Shown: piece by piece, positions 8,669 through 15,259 of the stretch
How positions within the stretch are numbered: position 1 is the stretch's first letter
Layout: the number at the start of each line of letters is the position of its first letter
Origin: Faecalimonas sp.
GTDB lineage: Bacteria > Bacillota_A > Clostridia > Lachnospirales > Lachnospiraceae
DNA length: 19,449 nt
Assembly: GCA_026169575.1 (NCBI GenBank)
Contig: JAPFCT010000006.1
Coordinates: 1 to 19,449 of the forward strand
Direction of reading: 5' to 3'
The notes under the pieces: generated by a model
The model's database searches: none
Told to the model about the DNA's origin: nothing
The model's input: only the letters and a program-made list of their open reading frames with translations
Made by a program: the position numbers and the translations under genes

Positions 8669-9439
8669 CTATCTCGCTCTTTTTGATTTTTCTTCTGCAA
8701 GGATCGCCGCCCCGAGCGCCCCCGCATATCTTCCGTCTGCAGTTGACTCCACGTGCTTTCCGATCTGTTCAGAAAGCCGTCTTGTAAAGTAGGCGCTGTG
8801 GCTAAGCCCTCCGGTCAGGATCACACGGTCTGTCATCGCCTTTCGCATGGCAAGCTGTGCTACTTTTGTCACAACAGAGTCTACGACACCCGCCGCGATA
8901 TCCTCTCTGCTTCTTCCCTCACCGATATAGTTGATCACTTCGGATTCTGCAAAGACCGTACAGAGAGAACTGATCGGAAGCACAGTCCCTTTCTCTGCCA
9001 GGTCAAAAAGTTCCTGCAGCGTCACGCCAAGTCTGTTTGCCATGATCTCCAAAAACTTTCCGGTCCCCGCGGAACATTTATCATTCATCAGAAAGTCCTG
9101 GACCATTCCGTTCTCGATCAGGATCACCTTTGTGTCCTGCCCGCCGACATCGATGACCGTACAGTCTCCCCCCGCCAGTTCTCTTCCGCCTCTCGCATGG
9201 CAGGTGATCTCTGTGATCACATAATCGGCAAAGTCTACTGCGACACGTCCATACCCGGTCGCGACAACTTTTGTCTCTTCTTTCAGAACGTCCACATCAT
9301 TTTCCTTTAATTTTTCTTTGATCGTCTGTGTTGTCTCCTTGCTGCTCCACCCCGTAGGAAGCACAAACTGCATATCAGCTGTGCCCCGCACTACGACTTT
9401 GGATGCAGTGGAACCAATATCAATCCCTACATAATTCAC
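8669..9439 (-). CDS. ASKHA-type acyl-CoA dehydratase activase / DCCP reductase
   Basis: ATP-dependent electron-transfer activator of the HgdC/BadF family. A homodimer holds one [4Fe-4S] cluster and couples ATP hydrolysis to low-potential electron transfer to a partner iron-sulfur enzyme. The 256-aa protein shows the phosphate-1 motif GIDIGSTASKVVV (5-17), the second glycine loop DVGGQDTK (97-104), the adenosine motif LTGGLSHS (208-215) and the two cluster cysteines: Cys122 in NDKCSAGTG and Cys160 in SSLCTVFAESEVI. Start is GTG at 9439 behind GAGG. It sits 22 bases after its partner's stop and is followed by a terminator. The single partner subunit and sizes resemble E. coli YjiL/YjiM, so I read it as the activator of the upstream double-cubane-type protein. 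Confidence 0.94.
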   Translation of the reverse strand: MNYVGIDIGSTASKVVVRGTADMQFVLPTGWSSKETTQTIKEKLKENDVDVLKEETKVVATGYGRVAVDFADYVITEITCHARGGRELAGGDCTVIDVGGQDTKVILIENGMVQDFLMNDKCSAGTGKFLEIMANRLGVTLQELFDLAEKGTVLPISSLCTVFAESEVINYIGEGRSREDIAAGVVDSVVTKVAQLAMRKAMTDRVILTGGLSHSAYFTRRLSEQIGKHVESTADGRYAGALGAAILAEEKSKRAR

Positions 9440-9461
9440 GTTTCTAACCTCTTCTGATATA

Positions 9462-10613
9462 TTACAGCATCTCCAGAAATGCTGTGATCCTTGTATTAAG
9501 CTGTCCGATGTCTGCCTGGGAGTAATCGGTCTCTACATTAATATAAGGAATGCCCTTTTTCTCATTTACAAAGCGGCGGATCCCAAGTGTCTCTACATTA
9601 TATGTATGACATGCCTGAAGTGTCATTTCCACAACACCGTCCACTTTGTATTCGTCGATCAGACGGTCTAACAATTTCAGTCTGTTTGGGTTCGGCGTCA
9701 TGACAGAGCATCCAATGTCGATATATCTTCTTGCAAGTGCATCGTATACATCCGGGTTCTCCTCATCGACCAGCTTGTCGATCGATTTTGCACCGGTACA
9801 ATTTTCATAAGTTACGACAACACCGCCGTTATCCTCGATCGCTTTGATCACTTTTTCTGTCGCTCCGCCTACCGGGCATCCCGTCAGAAGGATTCTCGGT
9901 CTTTTGTCCAGCATTTTTCCTTCTGCATACTCTCGCTCAATCTTCTCGACAATTCCGTCCACCTCTTCCGGAATCGCTGTTCTGTCAAATTTAAATCCAC
10001 TTCCATAGAGTACCTTAAACTGATCCATACCGGTGACCGGCGCCGGATCATGTCTCATCACTTCGTAAAATTTCTTTAAGGATCTTCGAACTTTATTTTC
10101 CTCACGGATTGCTCTGCGGATATCATCCTCAGTGATCGTCACTTCGAATTTTTTCTCTAAGTATTCTTTAAACCGGATGATCTCGCTCTTCCACAGTTTC
10201 AGCGCTTCTTCGCTCTGTGTGTTCGGCAGCTCCATAAGAAATACATCTTTAAACTCTGACATATATTCATACATCTTCTTTTTTCCATCGCAAGTTGTTT
10301 CCCCGACAACTACATCTGAAAAATAAAAGAATGGACATTTATCAGCCTTTGCAAATCCATAGCTAGATTTGATCAGCGGACATAAGTTCTTCGGAAGGTC
10401 TTTCTCCGCCTCTGTAATAGTCTCATCTGATGTAGAACATAATCCGACGGTCGCCGCTCCCATCGCCATCGCGATTTCCTTTGGAAAATAAGTACAATAG
10501 GCTCCGACTACCGGGATTCCCTGATCTTTCAGCTTCTTTACTGCCAGAAAAGAATTCTTGCGCTGCTCTGCAAACTCTTCAAATACCTCTGGTAACTCTT
10601 TAATCACTTCCAT
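9462..10613 (-). CDS. 2-hydroxyacyl-CoA dehydratase family, probable double-cubane-cluster reductase
   Basis: A 383-aa HgdB/BcrB/FldB-superfamily iron-sulfur protein without signal peptide. Nine cysteines lie at 40, 59, 78, 93, 108, 246, 272, 302 and 335; characteristic surroundings are GAYCTYFPKE, VGLCSTSDET, KNLCPL, DKCPFF, GETTCDGKKKMYE and LTGCPVGG. A lone large subunit paired with a single activase, with no second dehydratase subunit, is the arrangement of double-cubane-cluster proteins ([8Fe-9S], studied in Carboxydothermus) and of E. coli YjiM, also ~383 aa. True 2-hydroxyacyl-CoA dehydratases are heterodimers and usually sit by CoA-transferases, which are absent here. The physiological substrate of this single-subunit class is unsettled. 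The start is ATG behind GGAGG, with a near-consensus promoter and tandem repeats upstream. Confidence 0.92.
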   Translation of the reverse strand: MEVIKELPEVFEEFAEQRKNSFLAVKKLKDQGIPVVGAYCTYFPKEIAMAMGAATVGLCSTSDETITEAEKDLPKNLCPLIKSSYGFAKADKCPFFYFSDVVVGETTCDGKKKMYEYMSEFKDVFLMELPNTQSEEALKLWKSEIIRFKEYLEKKFEVTITEDDIRRAIREENKVRRSLKKFYEVMRHDPAPVTGMDQFKVLYGSGFKFDRTAIPEEVDGIVEKIEREYAEGKMLDKRPRILLTGCPVGGATEKVIKAIEDNGGVVVTYENCTGAKSIDKLVDEENPDVYDALARRYIDIGCSVMTPNPNRLKLLDRLIDEYKVDGVVEMTLQACHTYNVETLGIRRFVNEKKGIPYINVETDYSQADIGQLNTRITAFLEML

Positions 10614-10648
10614 GTTCGTTTTCCTCCATATTTCGACCTTTACTTACG

Positions 10649-10677
10649 ATGATATAGGCGTTTCAAAGCGAAGTCAA
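10649..10677 (-). promoter_or_regulatory. Promoter of the double-cubane reductase operon
   Basis: Minus-strand TTGACT (10677-10672) and TATCAT (10654-10649) are 17 bases apart; each matches consensus 5/6. The predicted start is near 10642, giving a leader of roughly 30 nt that carries GGAGG. Confidence 0.8.
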
Positions 10678-10689
10678 ATTGCTATTTTT

Positions 10690-10721
10690 TATAAGATTAT
10701 AGATATTTTCTATAAGATTAT
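10690..10721. repeat. Paired TATAAGATTAT sites upstream of the reductase promoter
   Basis: TATAAGATTAT occurs at 10690-10700 and again at 10711-10721, exactly 21 bases apart (two helical turns). Each ATAA-GA-TTAT is itself nearly palindromic, and the space between them forms the inverted repeat TTATAGA-TATTT-TCTATAA (10697-10715). Relative to the predicted start the sites centre near -53 and -74, where an activator would bind. The regulator is unknown. Confidence 0.6.
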
Positions 10722-10824
10722 CTGTAAAATCTATGCCCCTGTAAAGTTCCTCATTTCCCAGAAGATTTTTACCGTTTTTACAAAATCCAAGTCCCTCCCT
10801 TTCCCCTGAACTTTTCCCATAATA

Positions 10825-10882
10825 AAATGTCCGAATCCTGCATTTTGATGCCTTCACACCTTTTTGCAGAATCCGGACATTT
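10825..10882 (-). terminator. Long hairpin after the cell-wall hydrolase gene
   Basis: Arms at 10825-10842 and 10865-10882 pair over 18 positions including two G-U pairs when read on the minus strand, around a 22-base loop. The following T-rich stretch (TTTTATTATG) is weak, so termination may be incomplete. It starts 35 bases past the hydrolase stop. Confidence 0.65.
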
Positions 10883-10917
10883 ATTCCATACTCCCCTGAT
10901 CAATATTCTGTTTGCTT

Positions 10918-11922
10918 CTAGTGGAACCAGTGATTTCCGATCAGCTGTCCGTAATCACCGTTTCCAAAGTAAAGTGCATCCCCGATCGGATTGGCTCCTG
11001 CAAGCGCATCTGCCGCCGCCTGATAGCAGCTGGCTGTTGTCCGGCCATCTGCAAGCACTGCATCAAGCAGCCCGGTGATCGCCGGTCCAAACTGCCCGCT
11101 CTGGTAGATTACTTCTGTGATCGAATTTGGAAAAATACCGCTTCGGACACGGTTCATAACGACCGCTCCAACTGCAACCTGACCTTCGTATGGCTCTCCC
11201 CCTGCCTCACAGAAGATCAGCGCTGCCAGCAGCGCCTGCTCCCCGTTTGCTGCTGTGACAGTCTGCTGCGCCGCCTGTGTTGCCTGCTGCTGTGCCTGGG
11301 CTTCTGCTTCTTCTGCCTGCTTTCTTGCTTCTTCTGCCTTTCTGGCCTCTTCTGCTTTTCTGGCCTCCTCCGCTGCCTGCGCTTCCGCCGCAGCTTTCTC
11401 TTCCTCGATCTGCGCGATCGTCTTTGCCGGTGCAGATTCTCTGACCCGCACCGCTTCCTGACTGCCCTCCGGCACTTTTTCTACCACCGGGCATACCTGA
11501 TCGGCTCTCTTTACCGCATCCGTTCCAAACGCGAGGGAATCACTCTTTACATATCCGTTTACCTCACCTGCGGAAATCTTCGTCCATACAACCCCTTTTT
11601 CCTCGATATCCACGATCGTGTTGTGATATAGTTTCCCGACAACTTCACTTCCTTCTTCCCCTGCTGCCCGCACATCGATCTCCCCATCAATGTTTGCCAC
11701 CGCTTTCTGGAACCACTCCTGCGTAGACACTGCGACTGCCGCGACCTCCGGTATCTGCTCCAGCGCGGATGCCAGTGCAGATGAAATTGTCTGTGTTTCT
11801 TCTATGCTGCCAGCTTTCCGAGTTTCAGTTGATGCCGCAGACACATTGCCTTCCAATCCTGCTGATATTACACAAACAGCAGACAGAAGCCCTGCCAGCA
11901 TCTTCTTATTCTCTTTTCTCAT
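10918..11922 (-). CDS. Secreted SH3b / SleB-type cell-wall hydrolase
   Basis: Probable peptidoglycan hydrolase (lytic transglycosylase/amidase-like Hydrolase_2 family, PF07486). The 334-aa precursor starts with a Sec signal peptide: basic MRKENKK, hydrophobic core to about 23, and likely cleavage near VSAA-S (28-31). A single bacterial SH3-like domain covers about 80-130 (EIDVRAAGEEGSEVVGKLYHNT... VNGYVKSDSL). A charged Ala/Glu-rich linker (170-225) includes the hexapeptide EEARKA repeated in tandem. The catalytic domain spans 227-334, with LAALIFCEAGGEPYEGQVAVGAVVMNR; Glu239 is the likely acid. The ATG follows AGGAGG. The SleB fold is known from spore germination, but signal peptide plus SH3b and an upstream WalR-like box suggest a role in vegetative wall turnover; that is inference. 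Confidence 0.93.
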   Translation of the reverse strand: MRKENKKMLAGLLSAVCVISAGLEGNVSAASTETRKAGSIEETQTISSALASALEQIPEVAAVAVSTQEWFQKAVANIDGEIDVRAAGEEGSEVVGKLYHNTIVDIEEKGVVWTKISAGEVNGYVKSDSLAFGTDAVKRADQVCPVVEKVPEGSQEAVRVRESAPAKTIAQIEEEKAAAEAQAAEEARKAEEARKAEEARKQAEEAEAQAQQQATQAAQQTVTAANGEQALLAALIFCEAGGEPYEGQVAVGAVVMNRVRSGIFPNSITEVIYQSGQFGPAITGLLDAVLADGRTTASCYQAAADALAGANPIGDALYFGNGDYGQLIGNHWFH

Positions 11923-11963
11923 ACATTTCCTCCTGCTTTTGCAATAAAACGAATTAAAAGTTA

Positions 11964-11998
11964 ATTATATTATACTCTTTTAATTCATTTTTATTACA
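11964..11998 (-). promoter_or_regulatory. Promoter of the cell-wall hydrolase gene
   Basis: Two overlapping perfect TATAAT boxes read on the minus strand at 11974-11969 and 11969-11964. No good -35 is present: an 18-base spacer puts TGTAAT (11998-11993) there, poor for TTGACA. This pattern fits a promoter that needs an activator bound upstream. The leader would be roughly 40 nt. Confidence 0.6.
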
Positions 11999-12001
11999 TT
12001 T

Positions 12002-12018
12002 GTTACAAACTTGTTACA
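12002..12018 (-). promoter_or_regulatory. WalR-box-like direct repeat
   Basis: The minus strand reads TGTAAC-AAGTT-TGTAAC, an exact fit to the published WalR (YycF) consensus TGTWAH-N5-TGTWAH. A further TGTAAT half-site follows three bases later. It centres about 48 bases upstream of the predicted start, an activator position, ahead of a cell-wall hydrolase gene, the classic type of WalR target. Confidence 0.6.
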
Positions 12019-12208
12019 TTTAGTTTGTAGACACATCCTAACAGCTTTTCCGCCATTTGTCAACTTTCTTTGACTGGAAATTTTGTCCATCCCCGCATGA
12101 TCCCTCTTTCCACACAGCATTTTTCTGGTTTTACATTCTCACGGAAAACTTGTTTTTTCCGTAAGATCTCATAGGATTTCGCAGAGATTCCCTGTGAAAT
12201 TATGAAAT

Positions 12209-12250
12209 AAAAAACAGCCAATCTTTCGGATTTCCCCGAGGATTGACCGT
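12209..12250 (-). terminator. Terminator of the ktrB-ktrA-methyltransferase operon
   Basis: On the minus strand ACGGTCAAT...CGG pairs with CCG...ATTGGCTGT through an imperfect stem with two G-U pairs and a small internal loop, followed by TTTTTT. It begins a few bases past the methyltransferase stop. Confidence 0.8.
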
Positions 12251-12256
12251 CTCTTT

Positions 12257-13051
12257 TTAACTCTGTTTTTGATTTCTTCTCTGCCTTGCCGCCTCAAACA
12301 TCAGAACCGATGTGGCAATCGCCGCATTTAACGACTCTACCTGCCCCTGCATCGGGATCCGGATCCATATATCTGCCAGATCCGCGATCTCCTTTCTCAG
12401 CCCGTTTCCTTCATTTCCGATCAGAAACGCTGTCTTTTTTGTATAATCTTCCTTATCGTAACTATTTTTCCCATCCAGATGTGCCGCATAGGTACAGATC
12501 CCATGCTCCTGAAGCTTTGCGAGTACTTCTTTTAAATCTTCTGCATAGACAAACGGCACCCGGTAGACCGACCCCATGGTGGACCGTATGACTTTTGGAT
12601 TATAAATATCTACACTCTCCCTGCTGATGATGACCCCGGTCACCCCCGCACCTTCCGCTGTGCGTAAGATCGTGCCGAGATTTCCCGGATCCTGAAGGTT
12701 GTCCAACACAAGAAGATGTGCATCTTCTGCCTCCAGCAGTTCCTCCAGCCGATACGATGACTGGCGCACAACACAGAGGATCCCCTGCGGAGTCTTCGTA
12801 TCTGAGACATACTGAAAAACATGATCGGATAAATATTCCAGCTTTCTCTTATCACGGATACTGCTGATCTCTTCCCGATGCCTGTCTGCAAATGTCTCTG
12901 ACACATAGACTTTCACCAGCTGCTCCTGCGGAATTTCCTGATACATCCTGATCCCTTCTACAAGAAAGACTCCCTGCTCATTTCGTACTTTGCTTTTCTT
13001 CTGAAGCTGCACCAGCTCCTTCACTCTCGCATTCGATGTGCTTGTAATCAT
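12257..13051 (-). CDS. TrmH/SpoU-family RNA 2'-O-methyltransferase
   Basis: SAM-dependent ribose methylation of rRNA or tRNA by a SPOUT (trefoil-knot) enzyme. The 264-aa protein has an N-terminal substrate-binding domain (1-100, with FLVEGIRMYQE) and a catalytic domain. SpoU motif 1 is NLQDPGNLGTILRTAEGAG (118-136), motif 2 FLIGNEGNGL (209-218) and motif 3 IPMQGQVESLNAAIATSVL (232-250), including the knot. Length and architecture match the RlmB/YsgA group in Firmicutes, but the target nucleotide cannot be read from sequence. The ATG sits two bases after the ktrA stop, with its SD (AAAGGGG) inside the ktrA end, so it is translated as part of the potassium operon. It is the last gene before a terminator. 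Confidence 0.95.
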   Translation of the reverse strand: MITSTSNARVKELVQLQKKSKVRNEQGVFLVEGIRMYQEIPQEQLVKVYVSETFADRHREEISSIRDKRKLEYLSDHVFQYVSDTKTPQGILCVVRQSSYRLEELLEAEDAHLLVLDNLQDPGNLGTILRTAEGAGVTGVIISRESVDIYNPKVIRSTMGSVYRVPFVYAEDLKEVLAKLQEHGICTYAAHLDGKNSYDKEDYTKKTAFLIGNEGNGLRKEIADLADIWIRIPMQGQVESLNAAIATSVLMFEAARQRRNQKQS

Positions 13052-13053
13052 GT

Positions 13054-13704
13054 TTATTCCCCTTTAAATTTACTGAGCATTTCATTACTTCCGATGAAGA
13101 TCATAATGCTTCCTTCTTCCAGCGGCTTCTCCGGTCCGACATTTACGTCTACTTTCTCACCCTTTTTGATGCCGACCACATTAAAGCCATAGCGCTCCCG
13201 GATACGGAGTTCCCGCAAAGTCTTCCCAACCCAGTTGGACGGAACCTCGGTCTCCACCATACTATAATCCGGCGACAGCTCGATCCAGTCCGCAAAGTTC
13301 GTGGAAACCAGACTCTTTGCGACCCTTCTTCCCATCTCCTTTTCCGGAAATACTACCGCGTCTGCACCGACCTTCTTTAAAATAGACGCATGCAGATCAT
13401 CCTGCGCCTTCGCAAGTACATATGGAATCCCTGCTTCTTTCGATAAGATCGTCGCCATAATACTGGATTCCATATTGTCAGAGATCGCCACAACCGCACC
13501 GTCAAGATTGCGGAGCCCCAGCGACTGGATCACTCCCGTGTCATGCAGATCTGCACGCATCGCATAAGATACCTGGTCTGCGATATCCTGCACCTTTTCC
13601 TCGACAATATCAACTGCGATCACCTCGCATCCGAGCTTCTCCAGCGTCACTGCCACACTGGAACCAAACTTTCCAAGTCCAAATACTGCATACTGTTTTT
13701 TCAT
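13054..13704 (-). CDS. ktrA: Potassium uptake regulatory subunit (RCK, KtrA/TrkA type)
   Basis: Cytoplasmic nucleotide-gated ring that controls the KtrB channel. The 216 residues are one RCK_N plus one RCK_C, the KtrA size rather than the duplicated TrkA. The Rossmann motif is FGLGKFGSSVA (8-18) with acidic Asp32 at the end of strand 2, fitting NAD(H)/ATP binding. RCK_N runs to about 135 (ADAVVFPEKEMGRRVA). RCK_C (about 140-216, LRELRIRERYGFNVVGIK...GSIMIFIGS) is the domain that binds c-di-AMP in Firmicute homologues. The SD GGGGG lies in the 13-base gap after ktrB. Gene order ktrB-ktrA is the reverse of B. subtilis ktrAB. Confidence 0.96.
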   Translation of the reverse strand: MKKQYAVFGLGKFGSSVAVTLEKLGCEVIAVDIVEEKVQDIADQVSYAMRADLHDTGVIQSLGLRNLDGAVVAISDNMESSIMATILSKEAGIPYVLAKAQDDLHASILKKVGADAVVFPEKEMGRRVAKSLVSTNFADWIELSPDYSMVETEVPSNWVGKTLRELRIRERYGFNVVGIKKGEKVDVNVGPEKPLEEGSIMIFIGSNEMLSKFKGE

Positions 13705-13717
13705 TTTTCTTATCCCC

Positions 13718-15094
13718 CTATCCGATCATCAGACGTTTCGCCGGCAGCTGCCTCATCTGGCTCGTCGGGTTCTTCTTAAATCCAAATGCCAGCGCCATTG
13801 TCACAGGTCCGATACGTCCTGCGTACATTAAGACCATGATGATAAATTTACTTACTGTGTGAAGTGCCGGTGTAAGGCCGGTAGAAAGCCCTACCGTTCC
13901 GATTGCTGATGTCGTCTCGAACAGAATATCCAGAAAGCCTGCCGACTCGATCACAGACACCGCAATCGTCCCGATCATCAAAATGCTAAAGGACATCAGC
14001 ACGACCGAAATTCCCGTCCGAATGTTCCCCTCCGGGATTCTTCTGCCAAAACACTCCGTGTCTTTATTTCCCTTGACAACAGTGACCGCTGTGAGAAACA
14101 GCATTACGATCGTCGTTGTCTTTACACCGCCGGCAGTACCTGCCGGAGATCCTCCGATGAACATCAACAGGCAGGAAATAAAAATAGATTCTTCTCTTAA
14201 ATCCCCCTGCGGAACAGTGAAAAATCCGGCAGTTCTCGTCGTTACTGACTGAAATGCCGCTCCCATCACCTTATCCCCGAAGGAAAATTCACCGAATGTA
14301 TCCGGGTTAGAATATTCCAGAAACAGAAAGCTGACTGTACCTGCTGTGATAAGGATCGCTGTCATCGTCAGGGCAACTTTGGAATTCAATGTCAGGACTT
14401 TAAACAGCCCACGCCTTCTCTCTCCCTTTTTCCGGGAATTTCTGATCGTATCAGTGATGTCAAACCAGACCGTATAACCGATTCCCCCTACCACGATCAA
14501 TGTCATCGTCGTCAGATTGATCAGAGGATTCTTCGCATACGCTGCAAAACTCTCTGCTCCCAGGATATCGATTCCTGCATTACAAAATGCTGAGACAGAA
14601 TGGAATACACTGTATCCAATCCCTTTTACAAATCCATACTCCGGGATAAACTGAAATGAAAAGAAGACCGCTCCGATCCCTTCCACGACAAATGTCCCTT
14701 TCAGGATCCTCAGGATCCACTTTACCATACCGGATAATGACTCCATGTTGTACGTCTCCTGGATCATCACACGCTCTTTGACTGTGATCTTTCTCCCGAT
14801 CACAACAAGAAAGAATGTAGAGACCGCAACAACCCCAAGTCCCCCGATCTGTATCAAAACAAGTAATATCACCTTACCAAGAAGTGTAAACTGTGCCGCC
14901 GGGACGATCGTCATAAGCCCCGTCACGCAAACTGCTGATGTCGATGTAAAAAGTGCGTCTGTAAATGCGATCGGCTCCTGATTACAGACCGGAAGCCATA
15001 ACAGCACCCCGCCGATAAAGATTACGAGCAAAAATCCTGCTGCAAGCATCTGCATCGTGCTCAGCCTCACACTTTTTTCTTTCCATTTAAACAT
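13718..15094 (-). CDS. ktrB: Potassium uptake membrane subunit, KtrB/TrkH family
   Basis: K+ (possibly Na+-linked) translocating membrane protein of the superfamily of K+ transporters, with four M1-P-M2 repeats. The 458 residues match KtrB. Four selectivity-filter segments are visible: TSAVCVTGL (52-60), SAFCNAGI (168-175), TTRTAGFFT (285-293) and AIGTVGLSTG (397-406). The flexible intramembrane loop is GGSPAGTAGGVKTTT (314-328). The C-terminal GRIGPVTMALAFG (426-438) is family-typical. The ATG at 15094 is required by this N-terminus, yet the nearest SD (AGGGAG) is 15 bases away and better spaced for an overlapping GTG mini-frame. ktrA follows at 13 bases. Confidence 0.96.
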   Translation of the reverse strand: MFKWKEKSVRLSTMQMLAAGFLLVIFIGGVLLWLPVCNQEPIAFTDALFTSTSAVCVTGLMTIVPAAQFTLLGKVILLVLIQIGGLGVVAVSTFFLVVIGRKITVKERVMIQETYNMESLSGMVKWILRILKGTFVVEGIGAVFFSFQFIPEYGFVKGIGYSVFHSVSAFCNAGIDILGAESFAAYAKNPLINLTTMTLIVVGGIGYTVWFDITDTIRNSRKKGERRRGLFKVLTLNSKVALTMTAILITAGTVSFLFLEYSNPDTFGEFSFGDKVMGAAFQSVTTRTAGFFTVPQGDLREESIFISCLLMFIGGSPAGTAGGVKTTTIVMLFLTAVTVVKGNKDTECFGRRIPEGNIRTGISVVLMSFSILMIGTIAVSVIESAGFLDILFETTSAIGTVGLSTGLTPALHTVSKFIIMVLMYAGRIGPVTMALAFGFKKNPTSQMRQLPAKRLMIG

Positions 15095-15104
15095 TTTTCT
15101 TCAC
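15087..15104 (-). other. Possible five-codon leader frame overlapping the ktrB start
   Basis: GTG at 15104, five bases after AGGGAG (15115-15110), opens a frame VKKNV ending in TAA at 15087. It overlaps the ktrB ATG (15094) in another frame. The SD is placed for this GTG rather than for ktrB, which suggests reinitiation or simply a poor ktrB start. Low certainty. Confidence 0.25.
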
Positions 15105-15132
15105 TTTTTCTCCCTTTATGCTTTTTGAATCA

Positions 15133-15138
15133 ATTATA
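15133..15138 (-). promoter_or_regulatory. -10 box of the ktrB operon promoter
   Basis: A perfect TATAAT on the minus strand lies about 40 bases before the ktrB ATG, downstream of the response-regulator terminator. No good -35 is found at 16-18 bases (TGTTAT at 17). The short leader, about 30 nt, leaves no room for a c-di-AMP (ydaO-type) riboswitch. Confidence 0.5.
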
Positions 15139-15166
15139 CTACACTTCTTTCAAATATAACAGTCCC

Positions 15167-15198
15167 AAAAAAAGATTCCTGCGCCGCAGGCGCAGGAA
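15167..15198 (-). terminator. Terminator after the two-component operon
   Basis: TTCCTGCGCC (15176-15185) and GGCGCAGGAA (15189-15198) form a perfect 10-bp GC-rich stem with a 3-base loop. On the minus strand it is followed by TCTTTTTTT. Textbook intrinsic terminator. Confidence 0.95.
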
Positions 15199-15205
15199 CC
15201 ATCCT

Positions 15206-15239
15206 CTGCCAAAATCCAGGCTTTCCCGGATTTTGGCAG
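15206..15239 (-). other. Second perfect hairpin ahead of the terminator
   Basis: CTGCCAAAATCC (15206-15217) pairs perfectly with GGATTTTGGCAG (15228-15239) over a 10-base loop, between the response-regulator stop and the terminator. It lacks a T-run. It may protect the mRNA 3' end or assist termination. Confidence 0.75.
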
Positions 15240-15259
15240 CGCTTATTCTTTTGTCCGGA

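Larger units (their letters stand above)
10614..10917. other. Gene-free region between hydrolase and reductase operon
   Basis: About 300 bases, AT-rich. From low to high it holds the reductase promoter, a pair of ATAAGATTAT sites, a pyrimidine-rich stretch (10730-10820) with nothing I can name, and a long hairpin at 10825-10882 just after the hydrolase stop. A 64-codon minus-strand frame crosses it but looks non-coding. Confidence 0.8.
11923..12256. other. Gene-free region upstream of the cell-wall hydrolase
   Basis: About 330 bases. It holds the hydrolase SD and promoter, the WalR-like direct repeat at 12002-12018, a small hairpin at 12141-12162 (ACGGAAAA / TTTTCCGT, 6-base loop) of unknown meaning, and the terminator of the RNA methyltransferase operon at 12209-12250. 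No credible coding frame was seen. Confidence 0.8.

Noticed and set aside
9462..10613. Classical 2-hydroxyglutaryl-CoA dehydratase for glutamate fermentation
   Set aside because: Only one dehydratase-like subunit is present and no CoA-transferase, decarboxylase or 2-hydroxyglutarate dehydrogenase gene is nearby; a single-subunit double-cubane protein fits better.
10663..10857. 64-codon minus-strand frame between hydrolase and reductase genes
   Set aside because: It runs through the long hairpin, the paired repeats and the -35 of the reductase promoter, has no convincing ribosome binding site and no recognisable features.
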